A model generated the notes under the pieces. That model had not been told where the DNA came from. It saw only the letters and a list, made by a program, of their open reading frames with translations, and searched no databases. Made by a program: the position numbers and the translations under genes. Of a DNA stretch of 64,000 nt, positions 35,875-44,711 are shown piece after piece. Where the stretch lies: the NCBI RefSeq assembly GCF_049844995.1, contig NZ_JBNCMC010000004.1, positions 124,001 to 188,000 on the forward strand. The letters are read 5' to 3'. The DNA is from Luteimicrobium sp049844995. GTDB taxonomy: Bacteria; Actinomycetota; Actinomycetes; Actinomycetales; Cellulomonadaceae. Each line of letters opens with the position of its first letter. Position 1 is the first letter of the stretch.

Positions 35875-36801
35875 GTGACCAAGCCCCCGGGGAACGGCCG
35901 GGACCCCCGACGGGGATCGCCGTCGAGCGGCTCACGCGCACCCGGGGGCGGGCGGGCGCCCTCCGCCGCCCCCCGCGGGGCGGGCCCGCGGCGGCCGCCC
36001 CGGGCCGTGTTCTGGCTGCGGCGCGTCGTCGCGCTCGGCCTGGTCGCGCTGGCCGTCGTGGTGGGCGTGCTGGTGGTCAAGGCTGTCGTGCCCGCCGTGT
36101 CGAGCGCGCTCGGGGGCGGGGACGAGCCCGTCGTCGCCGGCACGACCGACGCGACCGCCTCCACCACGCCGAGCCCGACCGGCGGGCCTGCCGCCGACTG
36201 CACGCCCGCCGACGTCGCGACGAGCGTCGTGCCGACCACACCGATCGTCGTGTGGGGCAAGGGCGTCACGTTCACGGTCCAGGTGCGCAACGTGGGCACC
36301 GCGTCGTGCGTGGTCGACGGGTCCGACGCCGCGCGCGCCGTGGTCGTGTCGAAGGGCAGCACCAAGGTCTGGTCGTCGGCCGACTGCGCCGCGACCACCC
36401 AGCGGCTCCTGCTCCTCGGGCCCGGCGACGTCGACACGCAGAAGGTCACGTGGGACCGCACCCGCTCGGCGACGCGCTGCGCGACGACGGCGGCGACCAA
36501 GGCCGCGGTCACGGCGGGGGGCTACACCGTGACGTCGCGGCTGCTCGGCGTCACGAGCGACCCCGCGCCCGTGACGCTCGCCGCCAAGCCCGACCCGACG
36601 CCCACGACGACGCCGACCGGATCGCCGACCACGGCCGGTGGCGGGACGCCCACGTCGGGCGCGACGACGCCGAGCGGCGGCCGGACGCCGTCGGGCACGA
36701 CCACCGCGCCGACGACGAAGGCGACCACCGAGGCGACCGAACCCGCCACGACGACGAAGCGGAGCGGCGACGCGGACAGCACGTCAGCCGCGCGGGACTG
36801 A
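35875..36801 (+). CDS. Membrane-anchored Thr/Pro-rich protein of unknown function
   Basis: 308 residues: a basic Gly/Pro/Arg-rich cytoplasmic tail (1-43), one transmembrane helix (about 46-72), an extracytoplasmic beta-rich domain with four cysteines (in DCTPAD, ASCVVDG, ADCAATT, TRCATT) likely forming two disulfides, and a low-complexity Thr/Pro/Gly tail from about 240. I do not recognise the domain; the pattern resembles small cell-surface DUF4232-like proteins. GTG at 35875 follows AGGAGGACGCGCA. It is divergent from mutY and convergent with disA. Confidence 0.72.
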   Translation: MTKPPGNGRDPRRGSPSSGSRAPGGGRAPSAAPRGAGPRRPPRAVFWLRRVVALGLVALAVVVGVLVVKAVVPAVSSALGGGDEPVVAGTTDATASTTPSPTGGPAADCTPADVATSVVPTTPIVVWGKGVTFTVQVRNVGTASCVVDGSDAARAVVVSKGSTKVWSSADCAATTQRLLLLGPGDVDTQKVTWDRTRSATRCATTAATKAAVTAGGYTVTSRLLGVTSDPAPVTLAAKPDPTPTTTPTGSPTTAGGGTPTSGATTPSGGRTPSGTTTAPTTKATTEATEPATTTKRSGDADSTSAARD

Positions 36802-36844
36802 CGGCACCGACCCGGGGCGGGTCCACGCGCGGACGCGCCGCGGG

Positions 36845-37927
36845 TCAGACGTAGCGCTCGAGGATGCTGGACTCGGCGAGGCGCGACAGGCCCTCGCGGA
36901 CGGCGCGGGCACGCTGCTCGCCGACGCCGTCGACCTGCATGAGGTCGTCGACGCTCGCCGCCAGGAGCTTCTGGAGGCCGCCGAAGTGGGAGACGAGCCG
37001 GTCGACGATCGTCGGGGGCAGGCGGGGGACCTTCGACAGCAGGCGGAACCCGTGCGGGGCGACCGCGGTGTCCAGGGTGTCGCCCGCGCCGGGCAGGTCG
37101 AGGACCTTGCTGATGCTCGACGGGTCGAGGAGCTCGTTGGACGACAGCGCGCCCAGCTCGCGCTGGACGGCGGCGAGGGTGCGGGCGCGCGACAGGTCGA
37201 CGTAGTCCCGGATCACGGAGTCGCGGTCCGAGCCGATCCCGCTGACGAGCTCGTCGAGCTGCAGCGCGAGGAGCCGGCCGTCCGTGCCGAGCTCGATGAC
37301 GTAGCCGGCGATCTCGTCCGCGATGCGGCTGACCATCTCGAGCCGCTGCACGACGGCGCAGACGTCGCGCACCGTCACGAGGTCCTCGATCTCGAGCGCG
37401 GAGAGCGTGCCCGACACCTCGTCGAGGCGCGAGCGGTAGCGCTCGAGCGTCGCGAGGGCCTGGTTGGCGCGCGACAGGATGGTGTCGGAGTCCTCGAGCA
37501 CGTGCCGGACGCTGCCCACGTACAGGGCGACGATCCGCATCGACTGGGAAACCGAGATGACGGGGAAGCCCGTCTGCTTGGCGACGCGCTCGGCGGTGCG
37601 GTGCCGCGTGCCGGACTCGCTCGTCTCGATGCTGGAGTCCGGGAGGAGCTGGACGGCCGCGCGCAGGATGCGGCTCGCGTCGCGGTCGAGGACGACCGCG
37701 CCGTCCATCTTCGACAGCTCGCGCAGCCGGGTCGCGGAGAATCCCACGTCGAGCACGAAGCCGCCCGAGCACATGGCCTCGACGGTCTTGTCGAGCCCCA
37801 GCACGATGAGGGCGCCCGTCCGGCCGCGCAGGATCCGTTCGAGACTGTCGCGCAGGTCGGTCCCGGGGGCGACGGCGGCCAGCGTCTCGCGCAGGACGAG
37901 ATCGGTCGAGGGAGGGGTCGGCGCCAC
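36845..37927 (-). CDS. disA: DNA integrity scanning diadenylate cyclase
   Basis: 360-residue enzyme making cyclic di-AMP from two ATP. The DAC domain carries Asp75-Gly-Ala (MDGAVVLDRD) and the GTRHRTAER motif (RHR at 108-110); a helical spine and a C-terminal helix-hairpin-helix DNA-binding domain (LMQVDGVGEQRARAVREGLSRL) follow. Complete and of standard length (about 357). It lies 71 bases downstream of radA on the same strand, the classic radA-disA order, linking second-messenger output to DNA repair. Confidence 0.97.
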   Translation of the reverse strand: MAPTPPSTDLVLRETLAAVAPGTDLRDSLERILRGRTGALIVLGLDKTVEAMCSGGFVLDVGFSATRLRELSKMDGAVVLDRDASRILRAAVQLLPDSSIETSESGTRHRTAERVAKQTGFPVISVSQSMRIVALYVGSVRHVLEDSDTILSRANQALATLERYRSRLDEVSGTLSALEIEDLVTVRDVCAVVQRLEMVSRIADEIAGYVIELGTDGRLLALQLDELVSGIGSDRDSVIRDYVDLSRARTLAAVQRELGALSSNELLDPSSISKVLDLPGAGDTLDTAVAPHGFRLLSKVPRLPPTIVDRLVSHFGGLQKLLAASVDDLMQVDGVGEQRARAVREGLSRLAESSILERYV

Positions 37928-37998
37928 GTGCGAATCCTACGCCGAGGCGCCTGGGAGCCGTCGGAGGAGAGCCCGCGCGTCCGCTGCGAACTTCCGGC

Positions 37999-39438
37999 TC
38001 ACCGCTCCGCCGTCGCCGACGCGAGCGCCTCCCGCAGCGAGCCGACGCGTGCGACCTTCATCCCCGCGGGCAGGGCGCCGTCGCCCAGGGCGGCCGCGGC
38101 GGGCACGACGGCGCGCGTGTAGCCGAGGCGCGCGGCCTCGGCGAGCCGCCGCTCCAGCCCGACGACGGGCCGGAGGTCCCCGGCGAGCCCGACCTCGCCG
38201 AACGCGACGGTGCCCGCCGGCAGCGCGGTGTCCTGGTGGGCCGAGAGCACGGCGAGCGCGACGGCGAGGTCGGCCGACGGCTCGCTCGCCCGCGCGCCGC
38301 CGATGGTCGAGACGTAGACGTCCTGGTCCATGACGCGGAGGCCGACGTGACGGTGCAGCACCGCGAGGTTCATCGCCAGGCGCGAGGAGTCGATCCCGCT
38401 CGTCGCGCGGCGCGGGTTCGCGAGCGCGCTCGGTGCGACGAGCGCCTGGACCTCGAGGACCATCGGGCGGCGCCCCTCGAGCGTGACCGTCACGCACGAG
38501 CCCGGGACCCCGGCGCCTGCGCTCGAGAGGAACAGGCCGCTCGGGTCCGGCAGCCCGACGATCCCGGACTCGGAGAGGTCGAAGCAGCCGACCTCGTCGG
38601 TGGGCCCGTACCGGTTCTTGACCGCGCGCACGAGCCGGAGCCGGGAGTGGCGGTCGCCCTCGAACTGGCACACCACGTCGACGAGGTGCTCGAGCGTGCG
38701 GGGACCGGCGACCGAGCCGTCCTTGGTCACGTGCCCGACGAGCACCACGGGCAGGTCCCGCGACTTCGCGGCCGCGATGATGGCGCCTGCGACCTCGCGC
38801 ACCTGGCTCGGGCCGCCCGGCGAGCCCTCGACCTCGGCCGAGGCCACGGTCTGGACGGAGTCGAGGACGAGCAGGTCGGGGTCCTCCCGCTCGACGTGCC
38901 CCAGGACCGTCGCGAGGTCGGTCTCGGCCACGAGCAGCAGCCCGGGGGCGAGCGCGCCGATCCGCTCGGCCCGCAGCCGCACCTGGCCCGCGGACTCCTC
39001 ACCCGTGACGTACAGGACGCGAGCGGGCCGTCCGGAGCCGGCGGCCACACCGCGCGCCACGTTCGAGGCGACGGCCAGCAGCAGCGTCGACTTGCCCACC
39101 CCCGGCTCGCCGGCCAGCAGGACGACGGCCCCTGGGACGATCCCGCCGCCCAGCACCCGGTCGAGCTCGCCGACGCCGGTGGGGGCGTGCCGGGCCGCGT
39201 CGACCTCGATCTGCCCGATCTCGCGGGCCGTGGAGCGCGTCGGGGCGACCGCGACGGTCCGCGGTCCCGCACCGGCCGCGCCCACCTCGGCGACCGTGCC
39301 CCACTCCTGGCACTCGCCGCAGCGCCCCACCCACTTGGCCGTCGTCCAGCCGCACTCCGTGCACGCGTACGCGGGACGGACGGCCTTGGCCTGCGAGCGG
39401 GCCTGGGATCGCGCGCCGCGGGCGCTGGTGGTGGTCAC
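37999..39438 (-). CDS. radA: DNA repair protein RadA (branch-migration helicase)
   Basis: 479-residue RecA-like protein: N-terminal C4 zinc finger (Cys26, Cys29, Cys40, Cys43), Walker A GEPGVGKST (110-118), LLVLDSVQTV Walker B, the RadA-specific KNRYGPTDEVG motif and a C-terminal Lon-like domain (GDLRPVVGLERRLAEAARLG). It drives branch migration during recombination. GTG at 39438; an earlier in-frame GTG exists and neither has a strong ribosome site. Upstream of disA. Confidence 0.95.
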   Translation of the reverse strand: MTTTSARGARSQARSQAKAVRPAYACTECGWTTAKWVGRCGECQEWGTVAEVGAAGAGPRTVAVAPTRSTAREIGQIEVDAARHAPTGVGELDRVLGGGIVPGAVVLLAGEPGVGKSTLLLAVASNVARGVAAGSGRPARVLYVTGEESAGQVRLRAERIGALAPGLLLVAETDLATVLGHVEREDPDLLVLDSVQTVASAEVEGSPGGPSQVREVAGAIIAAAKSRDLPVVLVGHVTKDGSVAGPRTLEHLVDVVCQFEGDRHSRLRLVRAVKNRYGPTDEVGCFDLSESGIVGLPDPSGLFLSSAGAGVPGSCVTVTLEGRRPMVLEVQALVAPSALANPRRATSGIDSSRLAMNLAVLHRHVGLRVMDQDVYVSTIGGARASEPSADLAVALAVLSAHQDTALPAGTVAFGEVGLAGDLRPVVGLERRLAEAARLGYTRAVVPAAAALGDGALPAGMKVARVGSLREALASATAER

Positions 39439-39544
39439 GGCGGCCACGGTAGCCACGGGGTCCGACACCCCACCCCGCGCGGACACTACGCTGACGCCGA
39501 TGTCGCGACGACGGCGGCACGGACGGACCGAGAAGGGGCGAGAC

Positions 39545-40192
39545 GTGGCCAACACCGACCAGCACGACCTGCGGGCGGCCTCGCTCGACCGCCGGCACGG
39601 CAAGGTGGACCCCGCCGTGTACCGACGGCGGCGCATCGCCGTCGGGACCGCCGCCGCGCTCCTGGCGGTGCTCGTGGTCCTGTTCCTCGCCTACGCATGG
39701 CCGGGTTTCGCGCGCTCCGACGACGACGCCGGCGCGGCCGCCACCGTCACCGTCACGCAGCCGGCCCCCACCGCGACCGCCCGGGCCGCCGCCCTCCCGT
39801 CGGGGGCGACCGCGTTCCTCAAGGCGACGCCCGGCACCGTGGGGCCGTGGGCGCGGACCGCCGCGAAGCCCGCCGCAGCGGGCGACGCGATCGAGGGCTG
39901 GACCGTGACCTACCGGGGCCCGTACGGCGGGGCCGACACGACCGTCGTCCTCCGCACCGCGCAGTTCGACACCGCGGCGCAGGCCGCCGACGCGGCCGCG
40001 GCCTCCGCGAGGTCGGGGACGAGCAGCGACACCGGCGACGTCGTCGTGGGCGGCAAGAAGGCCGGGACCTACGCCGTCGTGCCAGGATCGGACGGGAACG
40101 CGGAGGTCGTCTGGAGCAACGGCACCGCCGTGCTCGTGGCGGACGGCCCCGAGGATGCCGTCCGATCCTTCTACCTCGCGTTCCCGATGTGA
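39545..40192 (+). CDS. Single-pass membrane protein of unknown function
   Basis: 215 residues: a basic N-terminus (LDRRHGKVDPAVYRRRR), one transmembrane helix (about 31-52), an Ala/Thr linker and an extracytoplasmic domain of about 120 residues with no cysteine. I do not recognise the fold. GTG at 39545 has AAGGGG six bases upstream. An ATG at 39500 would add 15 residues and could be leaderless from TACGCT (39487-39492). Divergent from radA and upstream of proC. Confidence 0.7.
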   Translation: MANTDQHDLRAASLDRRHGKVDPAVYRRRRIAVGTAAALLAVLVVLFLAYAWPGFARSDDDAGAAATVTVTQPAPTATARAAALPSGATAFLKATPGTVGPWARTAAKPAAAGDAIEGWTVTYRGPYGGADTTVVLRTAQFDTAAQAADAAAASARSGTSSDTGDVVVGGKKAGTYAVVPGSDGNAEVVWSNGTAVLVADGPEDAVRSFYLAFPM

Positions 40193-40254
40193 CCCCGCCG
40201 CCTGATCCGACCCGCCCGACCCGCACGTCCAGCGCAGCACCCCCGGAGGAACCC

Positions 40255-41106
40255 GTGACCGACCCGACCGCCGTCCAGCCCTCGCCCCGCCTCGCGGTCC
40301 TCGGCACCGGCGTCATGGGGGAGGCCGTGCTCGCCGGGGCGCTCGCGGGCGGGTGGTCCGCGGACGACGTCGTCGCGACCGTGCGGCGGCCCGAGCGTGC
40401 CGCGGAGCTCGAGCGGGCGCACGGCGTGGCCACGACGACCGACAACCTCGAGGCGGTCCGCGGTGCCGGGGTCGTGCTCGTGGCGGTGAAGCCGAAGGAC
40501 GTCACCACGCTGCTGCGCGAGGTGGGCGGCGCGCTCGACCCGGGCGCCGTCGTCGTGAGCGTGGTCGCCGGGCTGCCGGCGGCGGCGTTCGAGGCGGCGC
40601 TCCCGCCCGGCACGCCCGTCGTCCGCACGATGCCCAACACGCCGGCGCAGGTGGGAGCGGGCGTGACGGCGATCAGCCCGGGCGCCCACGCGACCGACGA
40701 GCACCTCGCGCTCGTCGAGCGGCTGCTCGCCGGGACGGGCCTCGTGGTGCGGGTCGCCGAGAAGGACCAGGACGCGGTCTCCGCCGTCTCCGGCTCTGGG
40801 CCCGCCTACGTCTTCTACGTCGTCGACGCGCTGGCCGAGGCGGGCGTGCTCCTCGGGCTCACCCGGCAGGTCGCGCTGCAGATCGCCACGCAGACCGTGC
40901 TCGGCGCGGGCCGCCTGCTCGACGAGACCGGCGAGCACCCCGCGATCCTGAGGGAGAAGGTGTCGTCGCCGGGCGGGACGACCATCCGCGCCCTGCGCCG
41001 GCTCGACGCGGGCGGCGTCCGCGCGGCCTTCCTCGACGCGCTCGAGGCCGCGCACGCCCGCTCCGCCGAGATCGCCGCCGCGTACGCCCCGCGCGCGGAG
41101 GGCTGA
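40255..41106 (+). CDS. proC: Pyrroline-5-carboxylate reductase
   Basis: 283-residue NAD(P)H-dependent enzyme for the last step of proline synthesis. Rossmann site LAVLGTGVMGEAVL, the VKPKDV strand, MPNTPAQVGAG and the C-terminal signature VSSPGGTTIRALRRLDAGGVRAAF are complete. GTG at 40255 with GGAGGA four bases upstream. The next gene, the arabinose LacI regulator, starts one base after the stop; probably incidental cotranscription. Confidence 0.96.
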   Translation: MTDPTAVQPSPRLAVLGTGVMGEAVLAGALAGGWSADDVVATVRRPERAAELERAHGVATTTDNLEAVRGAGVVLVAVKPKDVTTLLREVGGALDPGAVVVSVVAGLPAAAFEAALPPGTPVVRTMPNTPAQVGAGVTAISPGAHATDEHLALVERLLAGTGLVVRVAEKDQDAVSAVSGSGPAYVFYVVDALAEAGVLLGLTRQVALQIATQTVLGAGRLLDETGEHPAILREKVSSPGGTTIRALRRLDAGGVRAAFLDALEAAHARSAEIAAAYAPRAEG

Positions 41107-41107
41107 C

Positions 41108-42166
41108 GTGACCGAGACGGCCGGGAAGGGGCGCGTCGAGGGTCGCCTGCCGTCGATGACCGACGTCGCGCAGGTCGCCGGCGTCTCGCACCAGACGGTC
41201 TCGCGTGTCCTCAACGACCACCCCAGCGTGCGGGAGGAGACCCGGACGCGGGTTCTCGAGGCGATCACCCAGCTCGGCTACCGCCGCAACAGCGCCGCCC
41301 GCGCGCTCGTGACCCGCCGCACCCGGACGATCGGCATCCTCACGACCGGGTCCGCCCTCTACGGACCTGCGAGCACTGCGGTCGCGGTCGAGGAGGCCGC
41401 GCGCGAGCGGGGGTACTTCGTCTCGCTGGCGTCGGTGCGCAGCTTCGAGCGCGCGCGGCTGCGCGAGGCGCTCGACCACTTCATGAGCCAGGGCGTCGAG
41501 GGCATCGTCGTGATCGCCCCGCAGGACGACGTCGCCGCGGCGGTCGAGTCCATCGAGACCGGCCTCCCGGTGGTCATGATCGCGGCGCTCGACTCCGAGC
41601 CGGCGCGCTCGGGGACGATCGCGATCGCCGTCGACCACCGCCTGGGCGCCTACCGGGCCACGCAGCACCTGCTCGACCTGGGGCACGACACGGTCGTCCA
41701 CCTCGGCGGTCCCGTGGACTGGTTCGACGCCCGCCAGCGCGAGCGCGGCTGGCGCGAGGCGCTCGAGGAGCGGGGGCGCGAGGTGCCCGACGTCGTCCGG
41801 TGCGACTGGTCCGCGCGCTCGGGCTACGAGGCGGCGCGGCGGCTGGGACGGCGGGTCCGCGCGGGCGGCGGGCCCACCGCGGTGTTCGCGGCGAACGACC
41901 AGCTCGCGCTCGGCGTCCTGCGGGCCCTGTGGGAGCAGGGCGTGGACGTGCCCGGCGACCTGTCGGTCGTCGGCTTCGACGACATCGACGGCGCCGCGTA
42001 CTTCGTCCCGTCGCTGACGACCGTGAGCCAGCCGTTCGTGTCGCTCGGGCGCCGGTGCCTGCAGGCGCTCGCCGAGGCGATCGAGGGCGCGGAGGTCGGG
42101 CGCCGCCTCCTGATCGAGCCGATGCTGGTGCTGCGGGCGAGCAGCGGGCCGCCGCGTTCCGCGTGA
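41108..42166 (+). CDS. LacI-family repressor, probable L-arabinose regulator
   Basis: 352-residue repressor with helix-turn-helix TDVAQVAGVSHQTVSRVL and hinge YRRNSAARAL, and a full sugar-binding effector domain ending in IEPMLVLRASS. GTG at 41108, GGAGG within the end of proC. It stands directly upstream of the araB promoter, which carries two copies of TGTGAGCGCTAACA; matching sites lie at both importer promoters. By position and operator similarity it is the likely master regulator of this block, with L-arabinose or a derivative as inducer (inference). Confidence 0.88.
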   Translation: MTETAGKGRVEGRLPSMTDVAQVAGVSHQTVSRVLNDHPSVREETRTRVLEAITQLGYRRNSAARALVTRRTRTIGILTTGSALYGPASTAVAVEEAARERGYFVSLASVRSFERARLREALDHFMSQGVEGIVVIAPQDDVAAAVESIETGLPVVMIAALDSEPARSGTIAIAVDHRLGAYRATQHLLDLGHDTVVHLGGPVDWFDARQRERGWREALEERGREVPDVVRCDWSARSGYEAARRLGRRVRAGGGPTAVFAANDQLALGVLRALWEQGVDVPGDLSVVGFDDIDGAAYFVPSLTTVSQPFVSLGRRCLQALAEAIEGAEVGRRLLIEPMLVLRASSGPPRSA

Positions 42167-42176
42167 GGCGCGCGGG

Positions 42177-42207
42177 TTGACAGCACCGCGGGTGTGAGCG
42201 CTAACAT
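42177..42207 (+). promoter_or_regulatory. araBDA promoter
   Basis: -35 TTGACA (42177-42182), 19-base spacer, -10 TAACAT (42202-42207). The -10 lies inside the operator. The same geometry appears at the two importer promoters. Confidence 0.7.
42193..42206. promoter_or_regulatory. LacI-type operator, araB proximal copy 1
   Basis: TGTGAGCGCTAACA, 12 of 14 positions symmetric, overlapping the -10. Copy 2 starts 31 bases later (three helical turns). Confidence 0.8.
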
Positions 42208-42223
42208 CGCCACGCCGATGAAA

Positions 42224-42237
42224 TGTGAGCGCTAACA
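42224..42237. promoter_or_regulatory. LacI-type operator, araB copy 2
   Basis: Second TGTGAGCGCTAACA, identical to copy 1, in the untranslated leader 73 bases before the araB start. The pair on the same helical face suits cooperative binding. Confidence 0.8.
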
Positions 42238-42310
42238 GGCGCGGTCGGCGCCAGTGCAGCATCAGCAGAGCCCGGTGCCGGAGCCGGGGAGAGTCGAGGA
42301 GGACGCTCGG

Positions 42311-43918
42311 ATGGCCCAGCTAGCGCGCGACACAATCGCCGCCGGAGGCGCCACGCTCGGTATCGAGCTCGGCTCCACGCGCATCAAGGCGTGCCTCGTC
42401 GCGCCCGACGGGACGCCGCTCGCCTCGGGCGACCACGCCTGGGAGAACCGCCTCGAGGACGGGCACTGGACCTACGGCCTGGACGCGGTCTGGGCCGGGC
42501 TCCGGGAGTGCTACGCGTCGCTCGTCGAGGACGCGGAGCGTCGTCACGGCGTCCGCCCCACGAGCTACCGGGCTCTCGGCGTGTCCGCGATGATGCACGG
42601 CTACCTCGCGTTCGACGCCGAGGGCGAGCTGCTCGTCCCGTTCCGGACCTGGCGCGACACGACCACCGAGCGCGCCGCCGAGGAGCTCACCGAACTCTTC
42701 GGCCACAACGTCCCGCTGCGCTGGTCCGTCGCTCACCTCTACCAGGCGGTGCTCGACGACGAGCCCCACGTCCCGCAGGTCCGCTCGCTCACGACGCTCG
42801 CCGGGTACGTGCACCGGCGCCTCACCGGCCGCAACGTCCTCGGGATCGGCGACGCGTCGGGGATGTTCCCGGTCGACCCGGCCGCCAAGACGTACGACCG
42901 CCGCATGCTCGACCAGTTCGACCGGCTCGTCGCCGACCGCCGGCCCGGCCTCCCGGTGCGCGCGCTCGAGGAGCTGCTGCCCGAGGTCCTGCTCGCCGGG
43001 CACGAGGCCGGCACGCTCACCGCCGACGGCGCGGCGCTGCTCGACCCCACGGGCGCGCTGCGGCCCGGCGTGCCGCTCTGCCCGCCCGAGGGCGACGCGG
43101 GCACGGGCATGGTCGCCACGCACGCCGTCGCGCCCCGGACGGGGAACGTCAGCGTCGGCACGAGCATCTTCGCGATGGTCGTGCTCGAGAAGCCGCTCGA
43201 CACCGTCCATCCCGAGCTCGACCTCGTGACGACGCCCGCCGGCGACCTCGTTGCGATGGTCCACTGCAACAACGGCGCGAGCGAGCTCGGCGCCTGGGCC
43301 GGTCTCTTCGGGCGGTTCGCGGAGCTCGTGGCCCCCGACGGCGCGGCGCCCGACGCCGACGCCGTGTTCGCCACGCTGCTGCGCGAGGCGCTCGAGGGCG
43401 ACGCCGACGCGGGCGGCCTGACCGCCTACAACTACCTGTCCGGCGAGCCCGTCACGGGCCTGACCGAGGGGCGTCCGCTGCTCGTGCGCGGGCCAGACAG
43501 CGCCTTCACGCTCGCCAACCTCGTGCGGGCTCAGGTCTATGCGGCGTTCGGCGCGCTGAGCCTCGGGATGCGCGTGCTCGACGCCGAGGGCGTCGGGCTC
43601 GACACGATGGTCGCGCACGGCGGCCTGTTCCGGACGCAGGGCGTGGCGCAGCGGCTCCTCGCAGCGGCGCTCGGCGCCCCCGTCGCCGTCGGGACGTCGG
43701 CCGGCGAGGGCGGGGCGTGGGGCATCGCCGTCCTCGCCGCCTACCTCGGCGACGAGTCCGGGCACGACCTGGCCGGGTACCTCGACGAGCACGTCTTCGC
43801 GGGGACCGAGGTGGAGGTCGCCGACCCCGACCCGGCCGACGTCGCGGGCTACGCGCGGTTCCTCGAGCGCTACACGGCCGGCCTCGCCGTCGAGCAGGCC
43901 GCGACCGCCGTGCTCTGA
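42311..43918 (+). CDS. araB: L-ribulokinase (FGGY family)
   Basis: 535-residue FGGY kinase that phosphorylates L-ribulose. N-terminal loop LGIELGSTRIKACLV, the GIGDASGMFPVD segment, and the ATP-site GTSAGEGGAWGIAVLAAYLG are present. It differs from E. coli AraB and belongs to the actinobacterial/xylulokinase-like branch; araD and araA immediately downstream settle the substrate. ATG at 42311 has AGGAGG eight bases upstream; an in-frame ATG at 42254 lacks one. Under the dual-operator promoter. Confidence 0.92.
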   Translation: MAQLARDTIAAGGATLGIELGSTRIKACLVAPDGTPLASGDHAWENRLEDGHWTYGLDAVWAGLRECYASLVEDAERRHGVRPTSYRALGVSAMMHGYLAFDAEGELLVPFRTWRDTTTERAAEELTELFGHNVPLRWSVAHLYQAVLDDEPHVPQVRSLTTLAGYVHRRLTGRNVLGIGDASGMFPVDPAAKTYDRRMLDQFDRLVADRRPGLPVRALEELLPEVLLAGHEAGTLTADGAALLDPTGALRPGVPLCPPEGDAGTGMVATHAVAPRTGNVSVGTSIFAMVVLEKPLDTVHPELDLVTTPAGDLVAMVHCNNGASELGAWAGLFGRFAELVAPDGAAPDADAVFATLLREALEGDADAGGLTAYNYLSGEPVTGLTEGRPLLVRGPDSAFTLANLVRAQVYAAFGALSLGMRVLDAEGVGLDTMVAHGGLFRTQGVAQRLLAAALGAPVAVGTSAGEGGAWGIAVLAAYLGDESGHDLAGYLDEHVFAGTEVEVADPDPADVAGYARFLERYTAGLAVEQAATAVL

Positions 43919-43973
43919 CCCCGCCGCGGCCCGGCCGCGCACCTACTCCTACCCCGAAGCTGGAGGACCTCCG

Positions 43974-44711
43974 ATGACAGCCCCCTACCCCGACGCGCTG
44001 CGTCCCGCCGTGGACGCCGCGCGCGCCCAGGTCGCGGCGCTCCACGCCGAGCTCCCGCGCTGGGGCCTCGTCGTGTGGACCGCCGGCAACGTCTCGCAGC
44101 GCGTCGTCGTCGACGCGGCCGCGGGCCCCGGCCCGGACGACCTGCTCGTCATCAAGCCGTCGGGCGTGACCTACGACGAGCTCACGCCCGAGGCCATGGT
44201 CGTCTGCGACCTCGACGGGAACCTGCTGGAGGGCGACCGCAGCCCGTCGTCGGACACGGCCGCTCACGCCTACGTGTACCGGGAGCGGGCCGACGTGGGC
44301 GGCGTCGTGCACACGCACTCGACCTACGCGACGGCGTGGGCGGCGCGCGGCGAGGAGATCCCCTGCGTGCTGACGATGATGGCCGACGAGTTCGGCGGCC
44401 CCGTGCCGGTCGGCCCGTTCGCGATCATCGGCGACGACTCGATCGGACGCGGGATCGTCGAGACCCTCGCGGGCTCCCGGTCGCCCGCCGTCCTGATGCG
44501 CAACCACGGCCCGTTCACGATCGGGCGCGACGCGAAGGGCGCCGTCAAGGCTGCCGTCATGCTCGAGGAGGTGGCGCGGACCATCCACATCTCGCGCCAG
44601 CTCGGCGAGCCGCTCACCATCGACCCGGTCGACGTCGACCGGCTCTACGACCGCTACCAGAACGTCTACGGGCAGGGGCCCGCCACGAGCACCGAGGAGA
44701 CACACGCATGA
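43974..44711 (+). CDS. araD: L-ribulose-5-phosphate 4-epimerase
   Basis: 245-residue class II aldolase-fold epimerase converting L-ribulose 5-phosphate to D-xylulose 5-phosphate. Zinc ligands in VVHTHSTYATAW and MRNHGPF; phosphate-binding segments GNVSQR and IKPSGVTYDEL. GGAGG precedes the ATG by 5-6 bases. The stop overlaps the araA start (ATGA). Confidence 0.95.
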   Translation: MTAPYPDALRPAVDAARAQVAALHAELPRWGLVVWTAGNVSQRVVVDAAAGPGPDDLLVIKPSGVTYDELTPEAMVVCDLDGNLLEGDRSPSSDTAAHAYVYRERADVGGVVHTHSTYATAWAARGEEIPCVLTMMADEFGGPVPVGPFAIIGDDSIGRGIVETLAGSRSPAVLMRNHGPFTIGRDAKGAVKAAVMLEEVARTIHISRQLGEPLTIDPVDVDRLYDRYQNVYGQGPATSTEETHA